Below, piece by piece: positions 7,353-15,061 of a DNA stretch of 64,000 nucleotides. Source of the stretch: Caulobacter sp. (GTDB taxonomy: Bacteria; Pseudomonadota; Alphaproteobacteria; Caulobacterales; Caulobacteraceae); the NCBI GenBank assembly GCA_028291055.1, contig JAQGIP010000051.1, positions 78,051 to 142,050 of the forward strand, in the 5' to 3' direction. A model generated the notes under the pieces. That model ran no database searches and was not told where the DNA came from. It was given only the letters and a program-made list of their open reading frames with translations. How positions within the stretch are numbered: position 1 is the stretch's first letter; each line of letters opens with the position of its first letter. The position numbers and the translations under genes were made by a program.

Positions 7353-8735
7353 CTAGCCCGCCGCCAGCGGATCGAGCGGCGCGGCGCCCAGCTCCACCGT
7401 GCGCGGCGCGGTGTGGCGCAGCGCCAGCACATAGATCAGCGAGGCCAGCACATAGAAGCCGACCATCACCGCCAGCGCGACCTGAAGCCCGTGGAAGGAG
7501 GAGGTCTTGCACGCCGCCTGCAAGGCCGCGTCCGCCGTCTTGGCCGCATGCCCGCCGGGGCACTGCGCCAGGAAGGACCCGCCGCCCGTGAAGGTGCGCC
7601 CGGCATACAGGTCGGAGAACACCCCCGTCAGCGTCGGCCCGATGCCCAACCCCACCAGTGTCGAGGCCAGCAGCATCACCGCCGAGGCCGAGGCCCGCAT
7701 CCGCGCGCTGACCCGGTTCAGCACCACCGCCAGGCAGGGCGCCAGCGCGATATTGACCAGCACCGAGCCCAGCACGAACATCAGGATGAACATCCGGTAG
7801 TCCGGCTGGAACAGCGCCCCGGCCAGCAGCAGCCCGCCGCCCATGTAGCCGATCGCCGGAACCCCCGCGTACCATCGCGTATCCCGCGTCCCCAGCCAGT
7901 CGGTGATGGTCCCGCCCACCGAGGCGCCCAGCACCCCGGAGATGCCGTAGGACAGGCCGAACAGGCTGGCGGCCGCAAACAGCTTCAGGTCATAGGCCCG
8001 GATCAGGAAGGGCACCGTGAAGGTCGAGATCGAATAGAGGCCCACCGCCGCGCAGGCCATGCCGAACATCACATGCACGAACAGACGATCGCCCATGAAC
8101 ACCTTGAGCGCCGTGAAGAAGGGCGGCGGCTTCACCTCGGCGGCCACCACATCGTGCTGGCCCCGCACCGGCTCGCGCGTCGTCAGCACGAACACCAGCG
8201 CCAGGATCAGCCCCGGCAGACCCACCGCGAACATCCCCGCGCGCCAGCCCAGCTCCTGGCCGATCCAGCCGCCACCGAAGGTGCCGGCGATGATCCCCAG
8301 CGGGGGTCCCACCGCGTAGACCCCGAAGGCCATGGAGCGCTTGCGCGGCGGAAACAGATCCGACAGCAGCGAGTGGGCCGTGGGCGTACAGCCCGCCTCG
8401 CCGACGCCGACGCCCATGCGCGCGATCATCAGCTGCGTGAAGTTGGCCGCCACCCCCGACACCGCCGTCATCAGCGACCACAGCGTCAGGCACGACGCCA
8501 GAACCCACTTCCTGTTGAACCGGTCGGCCAGGCGCCCGATCGGCACTCCCAGCACGCCATAGAAGATCACGAAGGTGATGCCCGTCAGCAGCCCCAGGTC
8601 GGTGTCGCTGATCTTCAGATCGGTCTTGATCGCCTCGCCGAGCACGCCGACGACAACCCGGTCCACATAGTTGGACATGTAGACCAGCACCAGCAGCGCC
8701 AGCACATAGTAGGGCCTGTCCTTCACCACCTTCAT
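7353..8735 (-). CDS. MFS transporter, Spinster-like
   Basis: 460 residues with about 12 hydrophobic segments. The first segment contains MSNYVDRVVVGVLGEAI, the N-Y-x-D-R signature of Spinster-type MFS proteins, and motif A-like FNRKWVLASC and GVGEAGCTPTAHSLLSDLFP follow. Likely a proton-coupled inner-membrane carrier for substrate or product. Start choice: a perfect TATAAT box lies at 8771-8776 on the minus strand, so transcription should begin near 8764. That excludes an ATG at 8771 and leaves 8735 (MKVVKDRPYYV), which has GGGAG about 10 bases upstream. First gene of the MFS-OYE-hydrolase operon. Confidence 0.85.
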   Translation of the reverse strand: MKVVKDRPYYVLALLVLVYMSNYVDRVVVGVLGEAIKTDLKISDTDLGLLTGITFVIFYGVLGVPIGRLADRFNRKWVLASCLTLWSLMTAVSGVAANFTQLMIARMGVGVGEAGCTPTAHSLLSDLFPPRKRSMAFGVYAVGPPLGIIAGTFGGGWIGQELGWRAGMFAVGLPGLILALVFVLTTREPVRGQHDVVAAEVKPPPFFTALKVFMGDRLFVHVMFGMACAAVGLYSISTFTVPFLIRAYDLKLFAAASLFGLSYGISGVLGASVGGTITDWLGTRDTRWYAGVPAIGYMGGGLLLAGALFQPDYRMFILMFVLGSVLVNIALAPCLAVVLNRVSARMRASASAVMLLASTLVGLGIGPTLTGVFSDLYAGRTFTGGGSFLAQCPGGHAAKTADAALQAACKTSSFHGLQVALAVMVGFYVLASLIYVLALRHTAPRTVELGAAPLDPLAAG

Positions 8736-8770
8736 CGGCGCGATCACTCCCAACTCCGGCATGAATAACA

Positions 8771-8791
8771 ATTATACCCACCGGTTGGTAT
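8771..8791 (-). promoter_or_regulatory. TATAAT -10 box overlapping an 18-bp operator
   Basis: ATACC-C-ACCGGT-T-GGTAT at 8774-8791 is one of the cleanest copies of the window's operator. Its edge overlaps a perfect TATAAT (8771-8776, minus strand) serving the MFS gene. No good -35 box is visible, as if the promoter needs help or is weak. Confidence 0.72.
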
Positions 8792-8921
8792 CTGACTAGC
8801 ACGCGTCCGTGGCGGGGAAAAGGTGGCGCGAGAGCCAGCGCCCGGATGCGAATGCGGGCTGTGCCCCCGACCCTACCCGCCCATCCCCCAGCAGGCGGGG
8901 AAGAGCCGGCCTCGAAATCCC

Positions 8922-9620
8922 CTAAGCCCCCCGCCGCGCCCCCGGCGTTTCCAGCCCCAGCAGGATCATGTCCGCGAAGAACTTCCCCACCTCGGCGGGC
9001 GTCATCTTGCCGCCCGGCTGGTACCAGTGGTGGGTGAACTGGCACATGCCCAACAGGGTCATGGCCGCCACCGTCGGGCTTTCCATATGCACCAGCTCGC
9101 CGCGCTCCATGCCCCGGTTCATCAGCTTGACGATGAACCTGAACAGCTCGCCGCGCCGCTCGCGGTTGTTGGGGATCAGCTCGGGCGGCAGCCGGCGGTA
9201 TTCTTCCCAGAACAGCGCCACCTCGACGCGATAGTCGATCACCACCTTGACCATCTCCTCCACGAAGGCGGCGATGGCCAGATGGCTGGGCATGTCGTCG
9301 GTGATGGTCGTGCTGGTGACCTTGAACAGCCGCTCCAGGCTGCGCTCGTACATCACCCGCAGCAGGTCCTCCTTGGCGCCGAAGTAGTGGTAGAAGGCGC
9401 CCTTGGTCAGCTTGGCGCCTTCGACGATCTCCTGCACGGAGGTGTCGGCGAAGCCCTTGTCCCAGAACAGCAGCCGCGCCGACTCATAGAGGTCGCGCTT
9501 CGACTGCGGCCACTCCTCGACGGTGTAGTTGTCGGGCTCGTTCAAGCCATAGGACCGCGGCGCCGGCGGGCGCTTGGCGGCGGCCACGGTCTTCGGCGCG
9601 CGCTTGGTCGACTGTTTCAT
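8922..9620 (-). CDS. TetR family transcriptional regulator
   Basis: 232 residues. A Lys/Arg-rich 40-residue leader precedes the helix-turn-helix (residues ~59-84: TSVQEIVEGAKLTKGAFYHYF), and the C-terminal ligand domain contains ELIPNNRERRGELFRFIVKL and LLGMCQFTHHWYQPGGKM. It is the only TetR gene in the left half, embedded among promoters bearing ATACC-N-ACCGGT-N-GGTAT, so it is the best candidate for binding them (inference). A CTACC-N4-GGTAT site at 9679-9692 suggests autoregulation. Start at 9620 (MKQSTKRAPK); an ATG at 9665 would add 15 residues. Its ligand domain is of the same type as the tail of the flavin reductase at 1-843. Confidence 0.9.
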   Translation of the reverse strand: MKQSTKRAPKTVAAAKRPPAPRSYGLNEPDNYTVEEWPQSKRDLYESARLLFWDKGFADTSVQEIVEGAKLTKGAFYHYFGAKEDLLRVMYERSLERLFKVTSTTITDDMPSHLAIAAFVEEMVKVVIDYRVEVALFWEEYRRLPPELIPNNRERRGELFRFIVKLMNRGMERGELVHMESPTVAAMTLLGMCQFTHHWYQPGGKMTPAEVGKFFADMILLGLETPGARRGA

Positions 9621-9678
9621 ACGTCTGCTTCTCTCGGCCCGATCGGACCTGGCCCCCGGAATCAAGGTCCATCAAAGC

Positions 9679-9692
9679 CTACCACAAGGTAT
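9679..9692. promoter_or_regulatory. Candidate autoregulatory operator upstream of the tetR gene
   Basis: CTACC-ACAA-GGTAT, one mismatch from the 14-bp ATACC-N4-GGTAT form, 59 bp upstream of the TetR start. No clear -35/-10 pair was found around it. Confidence 0.5.
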
Positions 9693-9737
9693 GCCGCACG
9701 ACGGTAGCCGACCTGAGCGGCGAAACTTCAGCGTTTT

Positions 9738-10640
9738 CTATGCCTGGTCCTTGTTCAGCGCCTTCATGCTGGCCGGCGTCTGGCCGCCGATGATGGTGCC
9801 CGTGGTCATGGCGTTGTGGGCATGGGCCAGGTGGTGCATGGCGAACACCCCGTCCATGGCCGAGCGCTTGCCGCGCAGGTCCTCCACGAAGTTCAGCGCC
9901 TGTTTGGCCAGCGCCATCGCGAACCGCGGCCGGGTGGCCAGCTTCTCGGCGATGGCGATCGCATCCTCATCCAGCGCTTCGCGGGTCGTGACCCGGTTGA
10001 CCATGCCCACGTCGAAGGCCCGCTGCGCATTCATCTTCTCGCCCAGCATCAGGAATTCGCGCGCGATCCGCGGCGACATCTCGAACGCGTGCGCGAAATA
10101 CTCGACCCCCGGCACGCCCATATGCAGCGCCGGCTCCATGAAATAGGCGTCGTCGGAGGCCAGGATGAAGTCGCTGATCCAGGCGATCATCAGCCCGCCG
10201 GCGATGCAGGCGCCATGCACCGCCGCCACCATCGGCTTGGGGATCTCGCGCCACCGGCGGCACATGCCGAGATAGATCTCCTGCTCACGCACATACAGCT
10301 GCTCGGCGCCCGGCTTGTCGGTGGAATTGTACCAGGGCGAGCGACGCGCCTCGATCGGCACATGGGCGTCGCGCCCCGGCGTGCCCATGTCATGGCCGGC
10401 CGAGAAGTTCTTGCCCTCGCCCTTGATGACGATGGCCTGGATGGCGTCGTCGTGGGCCGCGCGCATGAAGGCCGCATCTAATGCGTAGGTCATCTGGTTG
10501 TTCTGGGCGTTGCCGAACTTCGGCCGGTTCATGCTGACGATGGCGACCGCGCCGCGCACCTCATAGAGCACCGGCTCGTCGGTCTCATACTGCGGCGGCG
10601 CGATAGGGGTCGGGGCGATGGGAGTGGCGTCGTCGGCCAT
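9738..10640 (-). CDS. Enoyl-CoA hydratase/isomerase family protein lacking the usual glutamates
   Basis: 300 residues. Crotonase features include NRPKFGNAQNNQMTYAL, GKNFSAGHDMG, VHGACIAGG and a ~35-residue insertion after the first oxyanion loop. The positions of the two catalytic Glu of hydratases read M (in GGLMIAWISDF) and lack a P-E pair (FMEPALHMG). It is therefore unlikely to be a standard hydratase and may be an isomerase, hydrolase or C-C bond enzyme. It lies upstream of the TetR gene with 117 bp between. The start ATG at 10640 is supported by the family N-terminus. No operator of the ATACC type is seen directly upstream. Confidence 0.8.
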   Translation of the reverse strand: MADDATPIAPTPIAPPQYETDEPVLYEVRGAVAIVSMNRPKFGNAQNNQMTYALDAAFMRAAHDDAIQAIVIKGEGKNFSAGHDMGTPGRDAHVPIEARRSPWYNSTDKPGAEQLYVREQEIYLGMCRRWREIPKPMVAAVHGACIAGGLMIAWISDFILASDDAYFMEPALHMGVPGVEYFAHAFEMSPRIAREFLMLGEKMNAQRAFDVGMVNRVTTREALDEDAIAIAEKLATRPRFAMALAKQALNFVEDLRGKRSAMDGVFAMHHLAHAHNAMTTGTIIGGQTPASMKALNKDQA

Positions 10641-10900
10641 GGCGGGGTCCCTTTTTGGGTGCGGGTCTAGGTGTGAGATTTGGGGTGGGTGAAGCGTGTG
10701 GAGATCGAAGGGCGCTGCCTCTCATCTCCCACTTCCGTCATCCTCGGACTTGTTCCGAGGACCCCTCGATCGGCCACCCCCGAAAAGCCGGGAATAACGC
10801 GGCGGCGCCGAAGCAACCCCCCGCCCACCGATGACGGCGCAGGCAGGGGTCCTCGGAACAAGTCCGAGGATGACGGTTGAGAGAGGTAAAGCGCTCCCAC
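10641..10900. other. Non-coding gap holding a second palindromic repeat family
   Basis: No gene is credible here; short readings cover repeat DNA. The section contains the inverted pair at 10736-10876 and otherwise nothing recognised. Confidence 0.7.
10736..10876. repeat. Inverted doublet of a TCCTCGGACTTGTTCCGAGGA repeat
   Basis: Copies at 10736-10766 and 10845-10876 are inverse complements of each other and each is itself a palindrome (CCTCGGACTTGTTCCGAGG). The family is distinct from the TCCCGACGAAAGTCGGGA doublets but has the same arrangement: two inverted copies with a ~80-bp spacer in an intergenic gap. Confidence 0.8.
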
Positions 10901-11629
10901 CTACTCCACCATTTCCGCCAGCAAACCCAACGCGCGCCTTTGATGCCGCGCCGCGGCCTGCGCATCGAACGCCAGCGTATCGCGCACCGCGAACCCATGA
11001 TGCGCCCCGCGATAGGTCTCGATGATGTGGTCGACATTGGCCTCGCGCAGCGCGCCCGCCAGCCGGCCCTCTTCCTCGCCCGTGAAATACGGGTCGACCT
11101 CGGCCACGCCCACATAGACCCGCGCCGTCATCGCCCCGGCCAGCAGATGGGGGCTGGTGTCGCGCGTGGTGGCCAGCTCGCCGCCATGGAACGACATGGC
11201 CAAGGCGACCCGGTCCCCGGCCAGCCCGGCCACGGTCAGTGCGCAGCGCCCGCCCATGCAGTAGCCCATCACCGCGATCCTGCCGCCGCCGGCCAGCTCC
11301 GCGAGATAGTCCACATACTTCGGCGCATCCTCCGCGAACACGCCGCTCAGCGCCTTGTTCAGCCGCCCCACCACCTTCAGGGCCTCCATGTCGCTGAACA
11401 CCAACGCCGGATCGAACGGCCCATAGGGCGCCGAACGCCAGAACAGATCGGGGATCAAAACCAGCCAGCCCTCGGCGGCAAACGCCTCGCCCATCTCGCG
11501 CAAGGTGGAGCGGAAACCCAGCGCATCCATGCACATCAGCACCGCGCCCTTGGGCGTACCGGCCGGCTCGCAGACATAGGCCCGGGCCGAACCCTCACCC
11601 ATGGCGATCTCGACGTCTCGACTGGTCAT
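10901..11629 (-). CDS. Dienelactone hydrolase family protein
   Basis: 242 residues, alpha/beta-hydrolase fold. The nucleophile elbow is GYCMGGRCA, with Cys as in dienelactone hydrolases; an acid in VGVAEVDPYFTGEEE and the His in YRGAHHGFAVRD complete a Cys-Asp-His triad. Members hydrolyse lactones or other esters; here it could open a lactone made by a Baeyer-Villiger-type oxygenation (inference). The start at 11629 (MTSRDVEIAMGEG) leaves a ~275-bp leader with a REP doublet and an ATACC-type operator, so it seems to be separately transcribed. Confidence 0.85.
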   Translation of the reverse strand: MTSRDVEIAMGEGSARAYVCEPAGTPKGAVLMCMDALGFRSTLREMGEAFAAEGWLVLIPDLFWRSAPYGPFDPALVFSDMEALKVVGRLNKALSGVFAEDAPKYVDYLAELAGGGRIAVMGYCMGGRCALTVAGLAGDRVALAMSFHGGELATTRDTSPHLLAGAMTARVYVGVAEVDPYFTGEEEGRLAGALREANVDHIIETYRGAHHGFAVRDTLAFDAQAAARHQRRALGLLAEMVE

Positions 11630-11687
11630 CGGCCTCGGTCCCTGCTTCTCGCCGAGGTCGGCACACGGATCGCGACCTACCCCTCCC

Positions 11688-11779
11688 CTCCGCTCATCCC
11701 GACGAAAGTCCCGCCACCGGCCCGCGGGGCCAGTCATTCCAAGCCCAATGGATCCCGACTTTCGTCGGGATGAGCGGAG
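11688..11779. repeat. REP-like inverted doublet 2
   Basis: Copies at 11688-11710 (damaged right arm) and 11748-11779 (core TCCCGACTTTCGTCGGGA) face each other. They lie between the dienelactone hydrolase start and its putative operator. Confidence 0.8.
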
Positions 11780-11882
11780 TGTGGGGGAAAGGTGGTCGCT
11801 CTTCCCTGTGCCTCCCAAGGCGCGCTCAACGGCGCTTTCATTGTTTTCGTATCAGCCGCCGGTCAGCATGCCAATCAACAGC

Positions 11883-11900
11883 ATGCCAACCGGTGGGTAT
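11883..11900. promoter_or_regulatory. 18-bp operator upstream of the dienelactone hydrolase gene
   Basis: ATGCC-A-ACCGGT-G-GGTAT, one mismatch in the left arm. It starts 5 bp beyond the stop codon of the riboflavin kinase gene and ~255 bp upstream of the hydrolase start. No clear -35/-10 boxes accompany it. Confidence 0.6.
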
Positions 11901-11905
11901 CCAAC

Positions 11906-12313
11906 TCAGGCCGCACAAACCTCGGGCGAAGACCAGGCCTCCGCCAACAAGCTCCGCGCCACCGCGCAGTCCTTCTGGATCTGGTCCTTCAACTCGCTCA
12001 ACGAGGCGAACTTGCGGTCGCCCCGCACCCGCGCCACCAGGATGGTCTCCAGGTGCCGGTCATAGAGATCGCCGTTGAAGTCGAGGATGAAGACCTCCAG
12101 CTCGCGGTCCTGGCCATCCACCGTCGGGCGCCGTCCGACATAGCTGACGCTGCGCACCAGCGGCCCGCCGTCCACCCGCGAGAACGACGCATAGATGCCG
12201 TCCTCCGGCAGCACCGCCGGGTCGGCGCCGACATTGGCGGTGGGGAACCCGATGGTCCGCCCGATCTGCTGGCCGTGGCGCACCGCGCCCGCAATCCTAA
12301 GTCCGTTCGCCAT
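11906..12313 (-). CDS. Stand-alone riboflavin kinase
   Basis: 135 residues corresponding only to the C-terminal kinase half of bifunctional bacterial RibF. Signatures: GRTIGFPTANV (residues 18-28), DGIYASF, SVSYVGRRPTVDG and ELEVFILDFNGDLYD, with the expected catalytic Glu at ~73. No FAD-synthetase (nucleotidyltransferase) domain is present, so it should make FMN from riboflavin without turning it into FAD. It is the third gene of a hydratase/CoA-transferase operon (9-bp gap). FMN is what the luciferase-like and OYE enzymes nearby would need. Confidence 0.85.
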   Translation of the reverse strand: MANGLRIAGAVRHGQQIGRTIGFPTANVGADPAVLPEDGIYASFSRVDGGPLVRSVSYVGRRPTVDGQDRELEVFILDFNGDLYDRHLETILVARVRGDRKFASLSELKDQIQKDCAVARSLLAEAWSSPEVCAA

Positions 12314-12322
12314 GGCCGCTTC

Positions 12323-13540
12323 CTAGCCTTTCGATCCGGCGCGGCCATCGACCGCCGCGCCCTGTTGAACCCAGTCCTCAATCGCGCCCGCCGCCACGCC
12401 GCACTCGGCCAGCACGCCCCTGGTCTCCCAGCCGATAGCCTGGGCGGGCTCCCCGAGCGGCGCATAGCCGCCGTCCATGACAATGGTAGGCCGAAGCCCC
12501 CTCACCGCCCCTTCGGTCGGATGCGCCTCGCGTACGATCAGCCCCGCCGCCGTCAGGTGCGGGTCCTCCTGCAAGCTCTCCAGCGTGTGACAGGGCATGG
12601 CCGGCACATCGACCGCCACGAACAGGTCCAGCCACTCGGCCGTCGGCCGCGCCGCCAGCGCCGCGTCGCGGATCGCGAACCAGGCCTTCATATTGGCCAC
12701 CCGGTCCTTCACCGTGGCGAAGCGCGGATCACTGATCAGCTCCGCCTTGCCCACCGCATGCAGGAAGGCGTGAACCTGGGCGTTGGTGTTGACCGTCAGG
12801 CTGATCCAGCCGTCCGCCGTCTTCAACGGCGCCGCGCCCGGGTCCAGCATGCGGGTGTCGCCGCTCGGTCCCACCGCCGGCTCGAAGCTGGCCTGGGCCA
12901 TATGTTCCTGCAGCACGAAGGCCGCCATGGTCTCGAACATCGGAACTTCCAGCACCGAACCGACCCCCGTGCGCGCCCGCTCGGCGATGGCCGCCGCGAT
13001 GGCCCCCGCCGCGATCTCGCCCGTCACATGGTCGCACAGCAGCAACGGCGCATAGGACGGCTTGCCGTCTCGCCGCAGTCCCAGCCCCGCCACCCCCGAA
13101 GCGCCCTGCACCACGCTGTCGTAGGCCGGCCGGTCGCGATAGGGCCCGCCCGGCCCATAGCCGGTGATGGTGCAATGGATCAGCTCGGGCCGCGTGCGCC
13201 GCACGCTGTCGGGGTCCAGCCCCAGCCGCGCCAGCGCCGCCGGGCGCATGTTCGACACCAGCACGTCGCAAGTGGCCAATATCGCCATCAGCCCCTCGCG
13301 CCCCGCCGCCGACTTCAGGTCCAGGCAGACCGCCCGCTTGTTGCGATTGAAATGCAGATAGGCCCCGGAGTGCTTGCCCGTCGGCGAAGGCCCGCCCAGG
13401 CTGCGCATCAGGTCGCCGTCGGGCGACTCCACCTTGATCACCTCGGCCCCGTATTGTGCGAGCCGCAGCGTGCACACCGGCCCCACCACCACCGTGGTCA
13501 GGTCCAGGACCCGCACGCCCTTCAGCGGCGTCGCGCTCAT
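12323..13540 (-). CDS. Type III CoA-transferase (CaiB/BaiF family)
   Basis: 405 residues, normal family length. N-terminal GVRVLDLTTVVVGPVCTLRLA and YGAEVIKVESPDGD form the CoA-binding Rossmann part; FNRNKRAVCLDLKS follows, and the catalytic Asp is D141 in RPAYDSVVQGASG. It moves CoA between carboxylic acids without ATP. Its ATG overlaps the stop of the upstream hotdog hydratase (ATGA), giving a tightly coupled operon hydratase, CoA-transferase, riboflavin kinase. Confidence 0.9.
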   Translation of the reverse strand: MSATPLKGVRVLDLTTVVVGPVCTLRLAQYGAEVIKVESPDGDLMRSLGGPSPTGKHSGAYLHFNRNKRAVCLDLKSAAGREGLMAILATCDVLVSNMRPAALARLGLDPDSVRRTRPELIHCTITGYGPGGPYRDRPAYDSVVQGASGVAGLGLRRDGKPSYAPLLLCDHVTGEIAAGAIAAAIAERARTGVGSVLEVPMFETMAAFVLQEHMAQASFEPAVGPSGDTRMLDPGAAPLKTADGWISLTVNTNAQVHAFLHAVGKAELISDPRFATVKDRVANMKAWFAIRDAALAARPTAEWLDLFVAVDVPAMPCHTLESLQEDPHLTAAGLIVREAHPTEGAVRGLRPTIVMDGGYAPLGEPAQAIGWETRGVLAECGVAAGAIEDWVQQGAAVDGRAGSKG

Positions 13541-14373
13541 CGGATCTCCAGCTCCGCCACCGTGTGGCCCGTCCCGTCCGCCGCCCAGGCCGACCAGCCG
13601 TCGTCGTTGCGTTTCAAATTCAGCGTCGCGGTATCGCCCACGAACAGCGGCCGCACGTTGCGCGCCGCGATCTCATTGGCTTCCCGTCCACTCTCTCGGC
13701 GGAACAGCTCCAGCAGCATCAGCGACGTCAGCCCGCCGTTGACCACCAGCCCCGGATAGCCCTCGACGTCGCGCGCATAGGCCAGGTCATAATGGATGCG
13801 GTGGGCGTTGAAGGTCACCGCCGAATAGCGGAACAGCATCACTTCGGTCGGCGTGAAGCCCGCCGTCGCATCCGCCGCGCGCGCTTCCGGCGGCCCAGCC
13901 ACCGGCGCGGCCGGCTTGGCCCCCGCGTCCTCGACGACCTCGCGATAGATCATGTCCTCGATCTCGGTCACCGCCGGCGCCGAGGCGTCCGCCGCGAAGA
14001 TCTCATGGCGCCGCCTGACCACCACGAGGCGCCCCGAACGCCCCTCCTTCGGCGTCGTCGACACTATGGTCCGCTCGCGCCGTACCGGCGCCCCGATCGG
14101 GATATCCCCGTCGAACGTCATACGCCGCCCGCCCAGCATCACCTTCCACGCGCCCTGCGCCGTGAATGCCTCCCGGATCGCCGGAAACCCGTCCGGGCTG
14201 AGCTCGCCCTGCCTGTCCAGCGGCCCGAACAGAATGAAGTGCCACCCCCTCGGCAGCGCCTGCCCCGTACGGATCAGGCCCATGTCCATGTCCAGCAAAG
14301 CTCCCACCCGCCGCACCAACGGCAAGGCGCAGACATCGTCGGCCGCCTGATCAGCGGGCCCGGAAGCGGTCAT
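13537..14373 (-). CDS. MaoC-like hotdog hydratase (HTD2 / mesaconyl-C4-CoA hydratase-like)
   Basis: 278 residues forming a double hotdog. The N-terminal half carries GWHFILFGPL and MLGGRRMTFDGDIPIGAP; the C-terminal half has the hydratase block FNAHRIHYDLAYAR followed by EGYPGLVVNGGLTSLMLLELF. Members hydrate enoyl-CoAs with the R stereochemistry or act on mesaconyl-C4-CoA. Start: an ATG at 14400 lies inside the operator at 14393-14410, so the ATG at 14373 (MTASGPADQ) is used. First gene of the minus-strand operon, divergent from the cupin operon. Confidence 0.85.
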   Translation of the reverse strand: MTASGPADQAADDVCALPLVRRVGALLDMDMGLIRTGQALPRGWHFILFGPLDRQGELSPDGFPAIREAFTAQGAWKVMLGGRRMTFDGDIPIGAPVRRERTIVSTTPKEGRSGRLVVVRRRHEIFAADASAPAVTEIEDMIYREVVEDAGAKPAAPVAGPPEARAADATAGFTPTEVMLFRYSAVTFNAHRIHYDLAYARDVEGYPGLVVNGGLTSLMLLELFRRESGREANEIAARNVRPLFVGDTATLNLKRNDDGWSAWAADGTGHTVAELEIR

Positions 14374-14392
14374 GGATGGGGCTGGACGATAC

Positions 14393-14432
14393 ATACCCAT
14401 TGGTAGGTATCTTCTTTGAGACGCTCCGTCAA
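14393..14432 (-). promoter_or_regulatory. Operator and TTGACG box for the hotdog hydratase operon
   Basis: ATACC-C-ATTGGT-A-GGTAT (14393-14410) has perfect outer arms. On the minus strand TTGACG lies at 14427-14432, followed after 16-17 bp by ATACCT/TACCTA inside the operator as the probable -10. Serves the gene at 13537-14373. Confidence 0.65.
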
Positions 14433-14569
14433 CGCTGGTTTGCCCACCGCACGGCTACCCAAAAAAATCCTGGGCGCAGACAGTGCCGCGCCCAGGAAGG
14501 AACTCCGGGAGGAGATGGGATCAGTCCTGGCCGCCGCCTCGCATCCACTCTCAGCGAGCGCGGCGACCA

Positions 14570-14599
14570 TTGACATACCATCTGGTAGGTATCTATCTT
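14570..14599 (+). promoter_or_regulatory. TTGACA promoter with operator in the -35/-10 spacer
   Basis: Plus strand: TTGACA (14570-14575), then the operator ATACC-A-TCTGGT-A-GGTAT (14575-14592), then TATCTT (14594-14599). The operator fills the spacer almost exactly, the classical position for repressor exclusion of polymerase. A second TTGACG on the minus strand downstream of it would give another start toward the hydratase operon. Confidence 0.7.
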
Positions 14600-14650
14600 T
14601 TCGAGCCGCGTCAACAGGCCCCCAGACCTGATCCGCCAGGGACGAAACCC

Positions 14651-15061
14651 ATGCAAAATAAACCCGCAAATCAACCCGCCGCCAAGCGCCAGGACCGCGT
14701 CATCGCCATCGACGTCGACGCCCTGCCCTGGATCAAGCCCGCCCGCCCGACCGACCCGCCCGACCCCACCATCCGCTACCGCACCATCTTCGAGGGCGGC
14801 GAGGGCCTGCCCCAGACCCACCTGTCCCACTACAGCCCCGGCCACACCGAGGCCCGCCACCGCCACCCCGAGGACGAGGTGCTGATGCTGTTCGAGGGCG
14901 AGCTGAACATTGAAGGCGCCCTGCACCGCGCCCCCTCCGTCCTCTACATATCCAGGGGAACCCTGTACGGCCCTCTGACCGCCGGCCCCGAGGGCGCCAA
15001 GTTCTTCCGCGTCGCCTGGCTGAAGGACATGCTGTTCCCCGCCGAAGCGTCCGCCGCCTGA
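14651..15061 (+). CDS. Cupin-domain protein
   Basis: 136 residues with one small beta-barrel: QTHLSHYSPGHTEARHRHPEDEVLMLFEG carries His-rich metal-ligand positions (H..R-H-R-H..E), followed by RGTLYGPLTAGPEG. It could be a metal-dependent dioxygenase or isomerase, a binding protein or a sensor; the class gives no single activity. The start ATG at 14651 (MQNKPANQPAAK) matches the end of the leader. It is the first gene of a four-gene operon, and its stop TGA overlaps the ATG of the next gene. Confidence 0.8.
   Translation: MQNKPANQPAAKRQDRVIAIDVDALPWIKPARPTDPPDPTIRYRTIFEGGEGLPQTHLSHYSPGHTEARHRHPEDEVLMLFEGELNIEGALHRAPSVLYISRGTLYGPLTAGPEGAKFFRVAWLKDMLFPAEASAA

Noticed and set aside
5131..7356. 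741-residue plus-strand reading opposite two enzymes
   Set aside because: Spans two well-recognised minus-strand genes and their junction; Arg/His-rich shadow.
10667..11025. Several small reading frames in the 10.7-11.0 kb gap
   Set aside because: They run through the palindromic doublet and translate repeat DNA.
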